Source: JARFVT01 sp036677425 (GTDB lineage Bacteria > Pseudomonadota > Alphaproteobacteria > UBA8366 > Aestuariispiraceae). Taken from it: 64,000 nt of DNA. The stretch spans positions 1,860,001-1,924,000 of the forward strand of contig JARFVT010000013.1 of assembly GCA_036677425.1 (NCBI GenBank), read 5' to 3'. Of the stretch, positions 27,700-37,624 are shown piece by piece. The translations under genes and the position numbers were made by a program. Below the pieces are notes generated by a model that saw only the letters and a program-made list of their open reading frames with translations, made no database searches and was not told the DNA's origin. Position 1 is the stretch's first letter. Each line of letters begins with the position of its first letter.

Positions 27700-29349
27700 T
27701 TATTTAGCAAATATGGCCAAACCATTAGCGCGGCTGTCAGTTTTTGCCTGACAAAATTTACCACCCGTAGAGTTAGGCAAGCCATAAGGGCAGTATATGG
27801 CATTAACATTACCAAAAGCCGTTACTTTTTGAAAATTTTGACCACTATTTTTAAATAAACCGATGGCTTCATTACTGACGGTTTGCTCCAGATATATTTT
27901 ATCGATATTTTTATTAACTGCGACCCTTGTTAATTGATCGCCATTATAAAGTGCATTAATATTAAATTCTTCATCACCAAATTTGCCATCATTAATGATC
28001 AATGCGCTTGCCATGCTGTTAATTAATGCTGATATACGTGCATTACCACCCGATGCCGAAGCGCCAAACCGAAAGGAAAATGTCGCAGGGTTAGTTACAA
28101 TAACAGGGCCAAATGCCAATGGATTACGCCCGTTACCCGTTGGTGCTGCTGCCAATATCATGCCAGAAGCAAAAGCCATACGCCCCGTGCCAAAAATATG
28201 ATTTAGGCTAAATTCACAAGATACGCTATTGCCAAATTTATCGGTAATTACAAATCCAGAGGATGATGAGTTTTCTGCATATATCTTATCCATATTAAGC
28301 CGTTGATCACTGCTTAAATTAATATTATAGTCAGACATTAATTCATCCAGATGTTTTTCATCCAATAAATTTTCCCAATTTTTATTAATCGTCCAATCGC
28401 TATTCATATATCGTGATCTATCGGCATATAGACGTTTTATTATTTCTGATATCAAATATGGCCGCATTGCAGATGATGTATTTAGATAAAGATCACCAGT
28501 TTGTAAAATTTTCATCATTTGCGCCATAATTATACCAGAACCAGCTGAAGGTGGACTGAAATGGGCGGTGTCATCACCGATTGCAACATTTATTGGCGCT
28601 TTCCATTGTGGTCGATAATTGCGCAAATCTTCAATTGTCAGACTGCCACCCGCCGCATTGACCGCATCAACGAATAATTCTGCCTGTTGACCTTGATATA
28701 AAACACCACCGCCTTTAATTCTAATTCGACCAATCATTGCCGCCAAATCTAATTGCTGTATAAGCGAACCATTTTGTAATATATTACCCTCATCATCTGT
28801 AAAAATATCACGTATAACAGAATCAATTAATAACGGCTGTGCTACACGCGCCAATATAATTGCACTGGCACGCGATATTCTATGGCCTTGTCTTGCCATA
28901 TTTTCCGCTGGTGATAATAATATTCGCCAATTAAACGTACCATATCTTGCATGCAATGCCGTCATGCCGCGCACAAGTCCTGGTATCGCAGTTGGCCTGT
29001 CGCCACCATTATTTGTTCCTGCGCCGCCAATGAAATTTAATGCCTCAGTAGTGCCAGAATATGCGTCATGGGTAATACAAACACCGCCGCCTGCTAAACT
29101 AACATCGGCTGGCATTGTAACGCTCATCGCAAATGTTGTTGCAACGGCGGCATCAAATGCCGTGCCACCCGATTGCAATATGTATTTTGCAATCAAAATT
29201 GAATTGGGTTCATCACCTACTGCTATACCATAAAAGCTATTAATATCGCCAATGGTACCATTATTACTATCTATATCACTTGAACAGCCATATAATATCA
29301 TAGAAAAGAAAAAAGCGGCAAAGATATGTAATTGGCGTTTTTGTAGCAT
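27700..29349 (-). CDS. Gamma-glutamyltransferase-like Ntn-hydrolase lipoprotein
   Basis: This 549-residue protein has a lipoprotein signal ending in LYGCSS, so it is probably attached to the outer membrane facing the periplasm. The large-subunit features of the family are clear (SGGTAFDAAVATTFAMSV, LSLAGGGVCITH-like region, SPPSAGSGIIMAQMM). The family self-cleaves before a catalytic threonine in a TTH context. Here the aligned segment is SSSSGFVITDKFGNSVSC, so serine seems to replace threonine. A whole subgroup of GGT-like proteins shares this. Whether it processes itself or handles glutathione is therefore uncertain. Confidence 0.8.
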   Translation of the reverse strand: MLQKRQLHIFAAFFFSMILYGCSSDIDSNNGTIGDINSFYGIAVGDEPNSILIAKYILQSGGTAFDAAVATTFAMSVTMPADVSLAGGGVCITHDAYSGTTEALNFIGGAGTNNGGDRPTAIPGLVRGMTALHARYGTFNWRILLSPAENMARQGHRISRASAIILARVAQPLLIDSVIRDIFTDDEGNILQNGSLIQQLDLAAMIGRIRIKGGGVLYQGQQAELFVDAVNAAGGSLTIEDLRNYRPQWKAPINVAIGDDTAHFSPPSAGSGIIMAQMMKILQTGDLYLNTSSAMRPYLISEIIKRLYADRSRYMNSDWTINKNWENLLDEKHLDELMSDYNINLSSDQRLNMDKIYAENSSSSGFVITDKFGNSVSCEFSLNHIFGTGRMAFASGMILAAAPTGNGRNPLAFGPVIVTNPATFSFRFGASASGGNARISALINSMASALIINDGKFGDEEFNINALYNGDQLTRVAVNKNIDKIYLEQTVSNEAIGLFKNSGQNFQKVTAFGNVNAIYCPYGLPNSTGGKFCQAKTDSRANGLAIFAK

Positions 29350-29373
29350 TAGACTGTTTTTATAACCCTAATA

Positions 29374-30717
29374 ATGTTAGATATTGGTATGCATTTGTTA
29401 TTAAATTTTATAACTATTATTTTTTTTATAACTAGCTATCTTAGCGGTAACCTAGCATTGAGCCAAGCGCAAGCGCAAAATATTAGTTTTATACGCGATA
29501 CTGAAATAGAAAACACAATACGTGTTTATACAATGCCAATATTTACCGCCGCAGGATTGAATATTGATGATATTAAAATTAATCTAGTTAATGATAAAAA
29601 ATTAAATGCATTTGTCGCCGATGGACAAAAAATTTTTATTAATACTGGCCTTTTGATGCAAACAGAATATCCAGAAGAAGTAATCGGCGTATTATCCCAT
29701 GAACTAGGTCATATAACCGGTGGCCATTTAGCGCGTTTTCAAGACGGGTTAGACAGCGCCAGCTCACAAGCATTGATTGCCATGGCCATCGGCATTCCCG
29801 CTGCCATTTTATCGGGGCGAAGCGATATCGCCGCAGCCGCTATATCATTGGGTAGCCACATAGGTAAGCGATCAATATTACAATATACCCGTAGTATGGA
29901 ACAAGCAGCTGATCAAGCAGCGCTTAATTTTATGAATAAGGCAAAAATTTCATCATTTGGGTTGCTTAAGTTTTTATCTCGCATAAATAAACAAGAACAG
30001 ATATATTCAAACCGTGAAAATGAATATACAAGAACCCACCCATTAACAAAAGATCGCCTAGATTTTATTAAAACTAATTTAAAGACCTCAAAATATAAAG
30101 ATATAAAATTACCACGTGAATATACATTGTTGCATGAGAGAATGCGGGCAAAATTGCATGGTTATATATTGGCACCGAACCAGTTTAAAAAAATATATCT
30201 GCCAAATGATGTATCAGTTACAGCACAATATGCCCGTGCAATTAACTTAATGCGCCAGCATAAATTCAATGATGCCATAAATATAGTTAATATATTGATT
30301 AAAAACTCACCCAACGACCCATTTTTTCATGAGTTAAAAGGTGATATGCTACGCGATGCAGGTAAATTAAAACAAGCAGTAGCATCATATGAAAAAGCGA
30401 TAGAAATATTACCATGGGCGGCATTAATAAGAATATCACTAGCACATATATTAATCGAAATTGACCAACCACAATATTATCAACAGGCAATTGATAATTT
30501 AAATAATGCCCTTCGCTATGAGCCATCAAATTTACGCGCATGGCGATTATTGGCAAATGCTTATGTAAGGACAGATAATTTAGGTAATGCCGCATTGGCA
30601 CAGGCCGAATTTGCCTACAGGCGCGGCGATAAAATATCTGCGGTTAAATTTGCAAAAGAAGCACAAAAAATATTACCCGTTGGCAGCAGCGGCAGTATAA
30701 AAGCCGCCGATATTTAA
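29374..30717 (+). CDS. Periplasmic M48 metallopeptidase with TPR repeats (BepA-like)
   Basis: This 447-residue protein has a signal peptide ending near SQAQA. The peptidase M48 zinc motif HELGHITGGHLA lies at about residues 109-120, with the downstream glutamate expected in SMEQAADQAAL. TPR-like repeats from about 285 to 430 (FFHELKGDMLRDAGKLKQA) make it look like BepA/YfgC, which degrades or matures outer-membrane proteins stalled at the BAM complex. Only 24 bases separate its start from that of the divergent GGT-like gene. The alternative ATG at 29,389 would give more promoter room and a tidier signal peptide. Confidence 0.9.
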   Translation: MLDIGMHLLLNFITIIFFITSYLSGNLALSQAQAQNISFIRDTEIENTIRVYTMPIFTAAGLNIDDIKINLVNDKKLNAFVADGQKIFINTGLLMQTEYPEEVIGVLSHELGHITGGHLARFQDGLDSASSQALIAMAIGIPAAILSGRSDIAAAAISLGSHIGKRSILQYTRSMEQAADQAALNFMNKAKISSFGLLKFLSRINKQEQIYSNRENEYTRTHPLTKDRLDFIKTNLKTSKYKDIKLPREYTLLHERMRAKLHGYILAPNQFKKIYLPNDVSVTAQYARAINLMRQHKFNDAINIVNILIKNSPNDPFFHELKGDMLRDAGKLKQAVASYEKAIEILPWAALIRISLAHILIEIDQPQYYQQAIDNLNNALRYEPSNLRAWRLLANAYVRTDNLGNAALAQAEFAYRRGDKISAVKFAKEAQKILPVGSSGSIKAADI

Positions 30718-30875
30718 TATCGGACAAAATTAAAAGATTCAAAAAAAAATAATTTATTTTTAAGATTTTAAAAATATCTACAAACCAAGCCTATAATGCT
30801 TGTTAATAAAGTCATATTCGTTAATATCAATAGAATAAATTCATATTAATAACGATATTATCAATATCACTGGCA

Positions 30876-31652
30876 ATGGATAAAATGAATATAATACGAT
30901 CAAGAGTTTTTTATATAATGGTATTCATGTCATTGTTATTTATATCTTACACAGACTTTATACCACCAACTAATGCAGATGATATTAGCCATATGAGTAA
31001 AAAAGAGCTAAATAATTTCATCAAAGAATATTTAATTAAAAACCCTGAAATAATTATTCAATCTGTGGAAAAATTTCAATTAAAACAAGAAAAAATTGCC
31101 TCACAATATCAAAATAAAGCATTAGAAAAATTTATTACCGCCGCCAAGGTCAATGAAAATTTACCATTTTTTGGCAATGATAATGCCGATATTGTAATAG
31201 TTGAATTTTCAGATTATCAATGTGGATATTGCAAACGCGCCTTTCCTGATTTAATGGATATGGTCAATGATGATGGTAATATAAAGGTAGTTTTTATTGA
31301 AACTCCAATTCTTGGTCCTATGTCAAACTTGGCTGCAAAGGCGGCATTAGCCGCAAATAAACAGAGAAAATATATGGATTTTCACCGCGCATTAATGCAA
31401 TCACGCGGACGATTAAATAATGATAAAATTTTTAATATTGCCGCGAAGCTTCAGCTTGATATGAAAAAATTTAAAGAATATATTAATAGTTTTGAAATTA
31501 AAAAAAGCATTGCTTCAAATATGAAAAACGTCCAAATATTAGGTATAAATGGCACGCCTGCGTTTATAATTGGCGATCAATTATTCAAAGGTGCTATGCC
31601 GCGCAATGATATGGAAATAGCTGTTAAATCACATCGTTCAAAAATCAAATGA
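30876..31652 (+). CDS. DsbA-family thiol-disulfide oxidoreductase (Com1-like)
   Basis: This 258-residue periplasmic thioredoxin-fold protein has an N-terminal hydrophobic segment that is a signal peptide or anchor. A short helical N-terminal domain (about 40-90) precedes the thioredoxin fold with the active-site CGYC in FSDYQCGYCKRAFPDL. The cis-proline loop is GINGTPAFIIG. It belongs to the DsbA/DsbG-like group with an N-terminal dimerisation stretch. Its stop overlaps the start of sfsA by 4 bases (ATGA), so the two are translationally coupled. Confidence 0.88.
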   Translation: MDKMNIIRSRVFYIMVFMSLLFISYTDFIPPTNADDISHMSKKELNNFIKEYLIKNPEIIIQSVEKFQLKQEKIASQYQNKALEKFITAAKVNENLPFFGNDNADIVIVEFSDYQCGYCKRAFPDLMDMVNDDGNIKVVFIETPILGPMSNLAAKAALAANKQRKYMDFHRALMQSRGRLNNDKIFNIAAKLQLDMKKFKEYINSFEIKKSIASNMKNVQILGINGTPAFIIGDQLFKGAMPRNDMEIAVKSHRSKIK

Positions 31653-32362
31653 TATTTGAACAACAATTAGTCAAAGGACGGTTAATCAAACGCTATAAAC
31701 GGTTTTTAGCCGATATTATTTTAGAAAATGGCGATATTGTAACTGCACATTGTGCTAATTCTGGCTCGATGATGGGACTTCAAGATAAGGATTCGATTGT
31801 CTGGCTTCGTGCTAATAAAAACCCAAAAGCCAAGCTTGATTGGCGATGGGAAATTGCCAGCCAAAATAATAACTTAGTCGGAATAAATACTAGCCGTTCT
31901 AATGAAATAGTAGCCGATTTCATATTATCGGGTAAAATGCCAAAATTAAACGGATATACAAATTTACGCCGCGAAGTTAAATATGGTAAATCCAGCCGTA
32001 TTGATATTTTACTGGAAGATGAGAATAAACCGCTATGTTATGTTGAGGTAAAAAATGTTACCTTAAACAGACCTAATGGTAAATATCCTGATCATGCGGA
32101 ATTTCCTGACGCCGTAACAACGCGCGGCACTAAACATTTAAACGAATTATCATATATGATAAAGCTTGGACATAGGGCAGCAATGTTTTATTTAATACAA
32201 CGCAATGATTGCAAATTTTTCCGTTTGGCTGATGATATTGATAATGATTATAAATTAGCATTTAATAAGGCATTAGAAATTGGAGTAGAGGTTTTTTGTT
32301 ATTCCTGTGAAATTTCACCACAAGCAATTTTAATAAATAAACCAATAGAATTAAAAGTTTAA
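31649..32362 (+). CDS. sfsA: SfsA family DNA-binding protein / sugar fermentation stimulation homologue
   Basis: This 237-residue protein matches SfsA across its whole length: HCANSGSMMGL near residue 35, the nuclease-like core RIDILLEDENKPLCYVEVKNVT, FPDAVTTRGTKHLNEL and AAMFYLIQRNDC. The core resembles a PD-(D/E)xK fold (D-x-n-E-x-K seen in the D..EVK segment). The E. coli protein binds DNA and affects mal genes, but its biochemical role is not settled. It is coupled to the preceding dsbA-like gene. Confidence 0.92.
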   Translation: MIFEQQLVKGRLIKRYKRFLADIILENGDIVTAHCANSGSMMGLQDKDSIVWLRANKNPKAKLDWRWEIASQNNNLVGINTSRSNEIVADFILSGKMPKLNGYTNLRREVKYGKSSRIDILLEDENKPLCYVEVKNVTLNRPNGKYPDHAEFPDAVTTRGTKHLNELSYMIKLGHRAAMFYLIQRNDCKFFRLADDIDNDYKLAFNKALEIGVEVFCYSCEISPQAILINKPIELKV

Positions 32363-32407
32363 TAGAACTATATTATTTAAAGAAATATTAATTAGATAGA
32401 GTGAATA

Positions 32408-33208
32408 ATGATCGATAACAGTATAAAAACCCATAATGAGGAAGATTTCGCACATATGCGCCGCGCCGGTAAATTAGCCGCACAAGTTCTTGATTTTATC
32501 ACACCACATGTAAAAATAGGTGTAACCACTGGCGCACTTGATAAGTTATGCGCTGATTTCACTAAAGATAATAACGCAATTTCCGCACCTTTAAATTATC
32601 GCGGTTTTCCAAAATCAATTTGTACCAGCATAAATCATGTGGTTTGCCATGGCATCCCAGATGATAATAAAAAACTAAATGATGGTGATATTGTAAATAT
32701 TGATGTTACAGTTATTTTAGATGGTTGGTATGGCGATACTAGTAGAATGTTTTTTGTTGGCGAAAAAACACCTATAAAAGCAAAAAAACTTGTCGATGTA
32801 ACATATAAATGCCTTATGAAAGCCATTGAAATTGTCAAGCCAGGCGCAACATTGGGCGATATTGGTCATGTTATTCAATCATATGCAGAGACCAAAGCCA
32901 ACCGTTATTCGGTAGTGCGTGATTTTTGTGGTCATGGAATTGGCCGTGTATTTCATGATAGCCCAAGCGTCGTCCATTATGGCGAAAAGGGCAAAGGGGT
33001 GGTTTTACGCGAAGGAATGTTTTTTACCATTGAACCGATGATTAATATCGGTAAATATGAGGTTAAGATACTTAATGATGGCTGGACTGCGGTTACCAAA
33101 GATAAATCATTATCAGCGCAATTTGAACATACAATTGGCGTTACAAAAAATGGTTATGAAATATTTACATTATCGCCAAATGGATGGGGAATGCCACCTT
33201 ATAAATAA
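32408..33208 (+). CDS. map: Methionine aminopeptidase, type I
   Basis: This 266-residue metalloprotease removes the initiator methionine from nascent proteins. The five metal ligands are expected in NIDVTVILDGWYGDTSRMF (two aspartates), GHGIGRVFHDSP (histidine), FTIEPMI (glutamate) and SAQFEHTIGV (glutamate). The substrate histidine is in NHVVCHGIPD. The length is normal for the type I enzyme. It sits between sfsA and radC on the same strand. Confidence 0.96.
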   Translation: MIDNSIKTHNEEDFAHMRRAGKLAAQVLDFITPHVKIGVTTGALDKLCADFTKDNNAISAPLNYRGFPKSICTSINHVVCHGIPDDNKKLNDGDIVNIDVTVILDGWYGDTSRMFFVGEKTPIKAKKLVDVTYKCLMKAIEIVKPGATLGDIGHVIQSYAETKANRYSVVRDFCGHGIGRVFHDSPSVVHYGEKGKGVVLREGMFFTIEPMINIGKYEVKILNDGWTAVTKDKSLSAQFEHTIGVTKNGYEIFTLSPNGWGMPPYK

Positions 33209-33224
33209 TTAGATCTAGGATAAT

Positions 33225-33944
33225 ATGAATAAATTAACTATCAATATTAACCAGAAAGAACAAAAAAACAAACAACTGCATCATGTGGGGCATAGGAAAC
33301 GGCTGCGCCAACGTTTTTTACGCGACATGGGACGGACGATGGATGATTATGAATTATTAGAATTGCTGTTAACACAGGCTTTGCCACGCAGCGATGTCAA
33401 ACCATTGGCCAAAGAAATAATTAATAAATTCGGTAATTTTGGCAATGTTATTGCCGCAGATATTGAAAGCCTAAAAAAAATACATGGCCTTGGCGAGGCC
33501 GCATTGGTTGCGATTAAATTAAACTGCACAGGGTCATTGCGGCTTTTAAAACAAGAGGCATTTAAAGGCCATGTGATATCTGGTTGGGATAAACTTTTAG
33601 ATTATTGCCAAGCTGCCATGGGGCGTGAAAAAATTGAGCAATTTAGGTTGCTGTTTCTGGATAAAAGAAATACGCTTATTGCCGATGAGATTCAACAACA
33701 AGGCACCATCGACCATACGCCATTATATACACGTGAGGTGATTAAGCGTGCATTAGAATTACACGCAACATCAATAATCATGGTGCATAACCATCCAAGC
33801 GGAGACCCAACCCCATCTAAAAATGATATTGCCATGACAAGGCAAATAAAAGATGCTGGTAGTAAACTTGGAATTTCATTACATGATCATATTATTATTG
33901 GTCATGGCAGTTATATAAGTTTCAAATCAAAGGGATTGATATAG
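33225..33944 (+). CDS. radC: RadC/YsnA-like JAB1 domain protein
   Basis: This 239-residue RadC family protein has an N-terminal helix-hairpin-helix region (IESLKKIHGLGEAALVAIK) and a C-terminal JAB1/MPN domain with the zinc motif MVHNHPSGDPTPSKND. Despite the name, the family's role in DNA repair is unproven. It follows map by 16 bases and is likely in the same transcript. Confidence 0.93.
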   Translation: MNKLTININQKEQKNKQLHHVGHRKRLRQRFLRDMGRTMDDYELLELLLTQALPRSDVKPLAKEIINKFGNFGNVIAADIESLKKIHGLGEAALVAIKLNCTGSLRLLKQEAFKGHVISGWDKLLDYCQAAMGREKIEQFRLLFLDKRNTLIADEIQQQGTIDHTPLYTREVIKRALELHATSIIMVHNHPSGDPTPSKNDIAMTRQIKDAGSKLGISLHDHIIIGHGSYISFKSKGLI

Positions 33945-33988
33945 AATATATAAATTATGCAAATCCTATTGTCTTTATAATATAAATT

Positions 33989-34639
33989 CTAGGCCAATAT
34001 ATCGTCGCTAACAAATGGGTTGTTTTTGCGTTCTGCGCCAAATGTCGAAATGCCGCCATGCCCAGAAATAAATGTAACATCATCACCTAAAGGCCATAAT
34101 TTATTTTTAATAGATGATAAAATGTAATCGTGATTACACATAGGAAAGTCAGTTCGACCAATAGAATTTTGAAATAAAACATCACCAACAAAGGCAATAT
34201 TTGCAGATTTTTCATAAAAAACTACATGCCCAGGCGTATGCCCAGGGCAATGCAATACCTGCATTTCAATATTGCCAATATTAATCACATCATTATCGAC
34301 CAACCATCTTGTTGGTGTGAACCCAGCAGTTGGCGGAAAAGAACTATCGGCACAATCTTGTGTGATTCTATCGATCCAAAAGATATCAGCTTTTTCTGGT
34401 CCCTCAATAGGAATATTAAGCATTACTGCCAATTCACCCGCTGCACCAGCATGATCTAAATGGCCATGAGTTATAAATATTTTCTCAATTTTAACATTGC
34501 ATGATTTTGCCATATCTAAAATTTTATTAATTTCACCACCAGGGTCAATTACTGCAGCTTTTTTTGTTTCATCACACCAGATTAATGAACAATTTTGTTG
34601 ATATGCTGTTACTGGTATAATGTTAATTTTTATGGTCAA
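33989..34639 (-). CDS. Metallo-beta-lactamase fold hydrolase (glyoxalase II-like)
   Basis: This 216-residue MBL-fold protein has the metal motif THGHLDHAGAAGEL (HxHxDH) near residue 57. Further ligands are expected in LHCPGHTPGHVVF, FVGDVLFQNSIGRTDFP and ISGHG. It belongs to the YcbL/glyoxalase II-like group that hydrolyses thioesters, with the true substrate unknown. It is the last gene in the M23 peptidase-bactofilin run. Confidence 0.88.
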   Translation of the reverse strand: MTIKINIIPVTAYQQNCSLIWCDETKKAAVIDPGGEINKILDMAKSCNVKIEKIFITHGHLDHAGAAGELAVMLNIPIEGPEKADIFWIDRITQDCADSSFPPTAGFTPTRWLVDNDVINIGNIEMQVLHCPGHTPGHVVFYEKSANIAFVGDVLFQNSIGRTDFPMCNHDYILSSIKNKLWPLGDDVTFISGHGGISTFGAERKNNPFVSDDILA

Positions 34640-34663
34640 TTATTATGCTAACATTTAAATTAT

Positions 34664-35062
34664 TTAAGGCTTGATTAATATTTTTTGTAAATCAATTTTT
34701 GTACGTTTGCATAACCCCTGTAAATATGCGCCTGCTTCGATTGACAAACTATCATGATTTATATTTCCCGTAACCCGTGCGGTTTCGGTCAAAAAAACCA
34801 CCCTTGCCGTTATTTCACCATTTATAATGCCTGAAACATGTATGACATCACCCATGACCGTACCATTAACGGTTGCCATTTTACCAACAGTTAAATTTCG
34901 CGAACAAATATCCCCGTCGATTTTGCCGTCGATTTGAATATCGCCATCGCTAAAAGCATTACCAGTTATCACCATATCTGTTGAAATTATGGATGGTGAG
35001 ACAAGTTTCTTTTTCGTCTTGCTTATTGGTGTCTTTATATCTGATTTAGCCTTTGAAAACAT
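34664..35062 (-). CDS. Bactofilin
   Basis: This polymer-forming cytoskeletal protein has the repeated short beta-helix pattern of bactofilins (DGDIQIDGKIDGDI, NGTVMGDVIHVSG, INGEITARVVFL). I take the start at ATG 35,062 (MFSKAKSDIK); the longer frame begins at 35,077 and adds RRGG. It overlaps the 3' end of the M23 peptidase gene by 17 bases, a common alphaproteobacterial pairing in which bactofilin scaffolds a peptidoglycan hydrolase for local cell-wall shaping. Confidence 0.9.
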   Translation of the reverse strand: MFSKAKSDIKTPISKTKKKLVSPSIISTDMVITGNAFSDGDIQIDGKIDGDICSRNLTVGKMATVNGTVMGDVIHVSGIINGEITARVVFLTETARVTGNINHDSLSIEAGAYLQGLCKRTKIDLQKILIKP

Positions 35063-36881
35063 ACCGCCCCGCCTCAATAAATTTAATTGGATCTATCGCC
35101 TTACCTTCGACCCTAACTTCAAAATGAACATGCGGGCCTGTACTTCTGCCGCTTGTTCCCAATTGGGCAATGTAATGGCGATGGTTAATAATTTGACCTT
35201 TTTTTACAAGTATTTTCTTTAAATGCCCATATATGGTCTTTATACCGCAACCATGGTCTATTTCAATCATTTTCCCATAACGTCCGCTTTTTCCCGCGAA
35301 TATAACTTTACCCGCCGCAGTCGACCATATCTTTGTTCCAGGCCATCCACCCATATCAATGCCTTTATGCAGGGCTTTTTTACCCGTGAATGGATCTTTT
35401 CTTATGCCGAATTTGCTGGTTAAATTATAATAATCTACAGGCGACATCAATGGAATACATTTGACAATTTTTTGCAAGACATTCCACCTGCTAACTTTAG
35501 TTTCTAAAGATGATACCTTTGATTCAAGTTCGTCTGAACTTCCGTCAATAAAATCTGTTTCCACCAGCGGCCCGCCTACTCCTGATGGTAAACCTGAAAT
35601 CTCTAACATTCTATCTGGATCAAGGCCAGTTATTGTTATTAAATTCTCCAATTGACTAATATTAACAGCCGTTTGATTATTCATTCTGGTCATAATATCA
35701 AGCTGTGTATCATGTAACCCCGCAATTTGTGTTAATAATGATATCACTCTATCGCTTTTTTTATTTTTAATATTTTCTTGCAGACGATCAACCCCCGCAA
35801 TGCGTCCTAAACCTGATAGAACAGTATCTATCGATAGGCTCATTTTGGCTTGGTCATCACGCGCCAATGATAAATTAGTTATAATATCTTCTGCCTGTTT
35901 CTCTAATCTTAATAATCCATTTTGTTGCGCGCCATTTTTAATAAATTCTATTGGGTGTTTTTCAACATTACCAATGCTTTTAGATAAATGTTTGGTAACA
36001 ATCGCAACACGCCTTTCGGTATCATTATTTATATAGTTAATATTTTTTAAATCGCTTGACATAACATCAAGTTTACTACGTAGCTGGCTGTCAGTAACTT
36101 CTAATTCGCTAATTATTTCTGTCTTTTTTGCAACATCATAATCAAGCGTAGAAACATTAGCTAATAATAGTTTTTTTTCATTTAATAAGTTATTAATTTC
36201 ATTGCTTAATTCTGAAACTGATAATAATAGCTTATCACGTTCAACGGACATTTGAGCATGAGAATCATTGAGATATCTATTATCAACTTTTGCAATCGAT
36301 ATATTACCCTCTAATCCATTTATCTTTATAGTTGCCGCATTAAGATTATCATTTAATATTGCAATTTGGTTATGCAAATTATTGCGCGACGCGACGATAA
36401 GGTGTTTTTCATCTTCGGTAATGTTTAAATCAACGGCTATCCGTTTTACGGCTATGGCTAAACTTGCACCAATGGAGTTTATTTTTTTTAACTCATCATT
36501 AACGACAAGCGACGCCATTTTATTGCTGTCATTTAAAGATTTTGTTAAGCCGTCATTTAATTTTACAATTTGAATTTCAAAGGCATTAATTTCATCACGC
36601 AGATTATCATATGATATTTTGGCTTCAAACATTTCTTCAGATTTTTTATTCAAATTCGATTGTAAAATAAAACTCGAAAAACTAGTGCCGAAAGCCCATA
36701 GGACCACGAATAATAAAATGCTAAATACACTAAATTGCTGCCATTTTAAAAGGCGAAAGAACCTAACTTTGCCGTCGCTGCGAAATATCAGTTCGCGTTC
36801 TTTAAACAAACGATCGAATAAACTATTAGTTTGTTTGTAATCCATAGGTGAATCAGATTTTTTTTTGGCAAACAAGCCCAA
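35046..36881 (-). CDS. Membrane-anchored M23 peptidase with coiled coil
   Basis: In this 611-residue protein, a short cytoplasmic N terminus is followed by a membrane helix (about 50-70) and a long coiled-coil or helical region (about 75-420). The C terminus is a LytM/M23 endopeptidase domain with HKGIDMGG (H-x3-D) and GPHVHFEVRV (HxH) zinc ligands, both intact. The family cuts peptidoglycan cross-bridges. The coiled coil and the overlap with bactofilin suggest a localised morphogenetic enzyme of the type paired with bactofilin elsewhere. It is first in the three-gene minus-strand run. Confidence 0.92.
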   Translation of the reverse strand: MGLFAKKKSDSPMDYKQTNSLFDRLFKERELIFRSDGKVRFFRLLKWQQFSVFSILLFVVLWAFGTSFSSFILQSNLNKKSEEMFEAKISYDNLRDEINAFEIQIVKLNDGLTKSLNDSNKMASLVVNDELKKINSIGASLAIAVKRIAVDLNITEDEKHLIVASRNNLHNQIAILNDNLNAATIKINGLEGNISIAKVDNRYLNDSHAQMSVERDKLLLSVSELSNEINNLLNEKKLLLANVSTLDYDVAKKTEIISELEVTDSQLRSKLDVMSSDLKNINYINNDTERRVAIVTKHLSKSIGNVEKHPIEFIKNGAQQNGLLRLEKQAEDIITNLSLARDDQAKMSLSIDTVLSGLGRIAGVDRLQENIKNKKSDRVISLLTQIAGLHDTQLDIMTRMNNQTAVNISQLENLITITGLDPDRMLEISGLPSGVGGPLVETDFIDGSSDELESKVSSLETKVSRWNVLQKIVKCIPLMSPVDYYNLTSKFGIRKDPFTGKKALHKGIDMGGWPGTKIWSTAAGKVIFAGKSGRYGKMIEIDHGCGIKTIYGHLKKILVKKGQIINHRHYIAQLGTSGRSTGPHVHFEVRVEGKAIDPIKFIEAGRYVFKG

Positions 36882-37063
36882 ACCCCTTTAAAATATAACT
36901 AATATCAAGCAAATATTAACTGATAAATATAATATTACATGTAAAATTCGCGTTAAATATATTATATATAATTATATAGTTCGTAATATATTTTTTCAAA
37001 TATAACAAAGGTAATTTTAATATAAAAGCAATATTTTCTCAATATAAATATTTACAATAATAA

Positions 37064-37483
37064 TTATATAAAGCGTTTTAATCTAATGCTACAATCTGTA
37101 TTTGCAACTTCAGGATATCGTCTTATATTTATTAAAAAATCATCGAGATAACTTAACGTTGGTACGCGCAATTCCACCGCAAAATCAAATGGGCCGTTTA
37201 ATGAATCAAGCCGCAATATAGCATCTTTATTTTTTAATTTTGCAATGAATGGACGGCAATCACCTGCATTTAACTTTATTAACAACAAGACATCAATTTG
37301 TGAGTTTTCTTGCCCAATACCAAAATCGATGGTGAAGCGTGAAATAACCCCTGTATCTTGTAATCTTGATATTCTCTTTTGCACGCTTACCCGTGATAAA
37401 TTTAATTTGCGCCCTAATTCTGCTGCTGGAATTCGTGAATTAATCGATAATTGATGTAAGATATCACGGTCAATTTTATCCAT
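37064..37483 (-). CDS. Lrp/AsnC family transcription regulator
   Basis: This 139-residue protein has an N-terminal winged helix-turn-helix (MDKIDRDILHQLSINSRIPA then LGRKLNLSRVSVQKRISRL) and a C-terminal RAM domain that binds an amino acid or similar effector. It is divergently transcribed from the nitrilase-like gene across 141 AT-rich bases, so it is a reasonable candidate regulator of that gene. I did not find a convincing operator. Confidence 0.9.
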   Translation of the reverse strand: MDKIDRDILHQLSINSRIPAAELGRKLNLSRVSVQKRISRLQDTGVISRFTIDFGIGQENSQIDVLLLIKLNAGDCRPFIAKLKNKDAILRLDSLNGPFDFAVELRVPTLSYLDDFLINIRRYPEVANTDCSIRLKRFI

Positions 37484-37624
37484 TTTAGGTCCATTATATA
37501 TTAAAATAGCTTCTATATGTATCGAAAAGCATCATATCGCAACTAAAAACTATCTATACAGTTATAATATTATATTAAATAATGTTATTATATTTTAACC
37601 ATATGAATAGGAAATAAAATTAAT

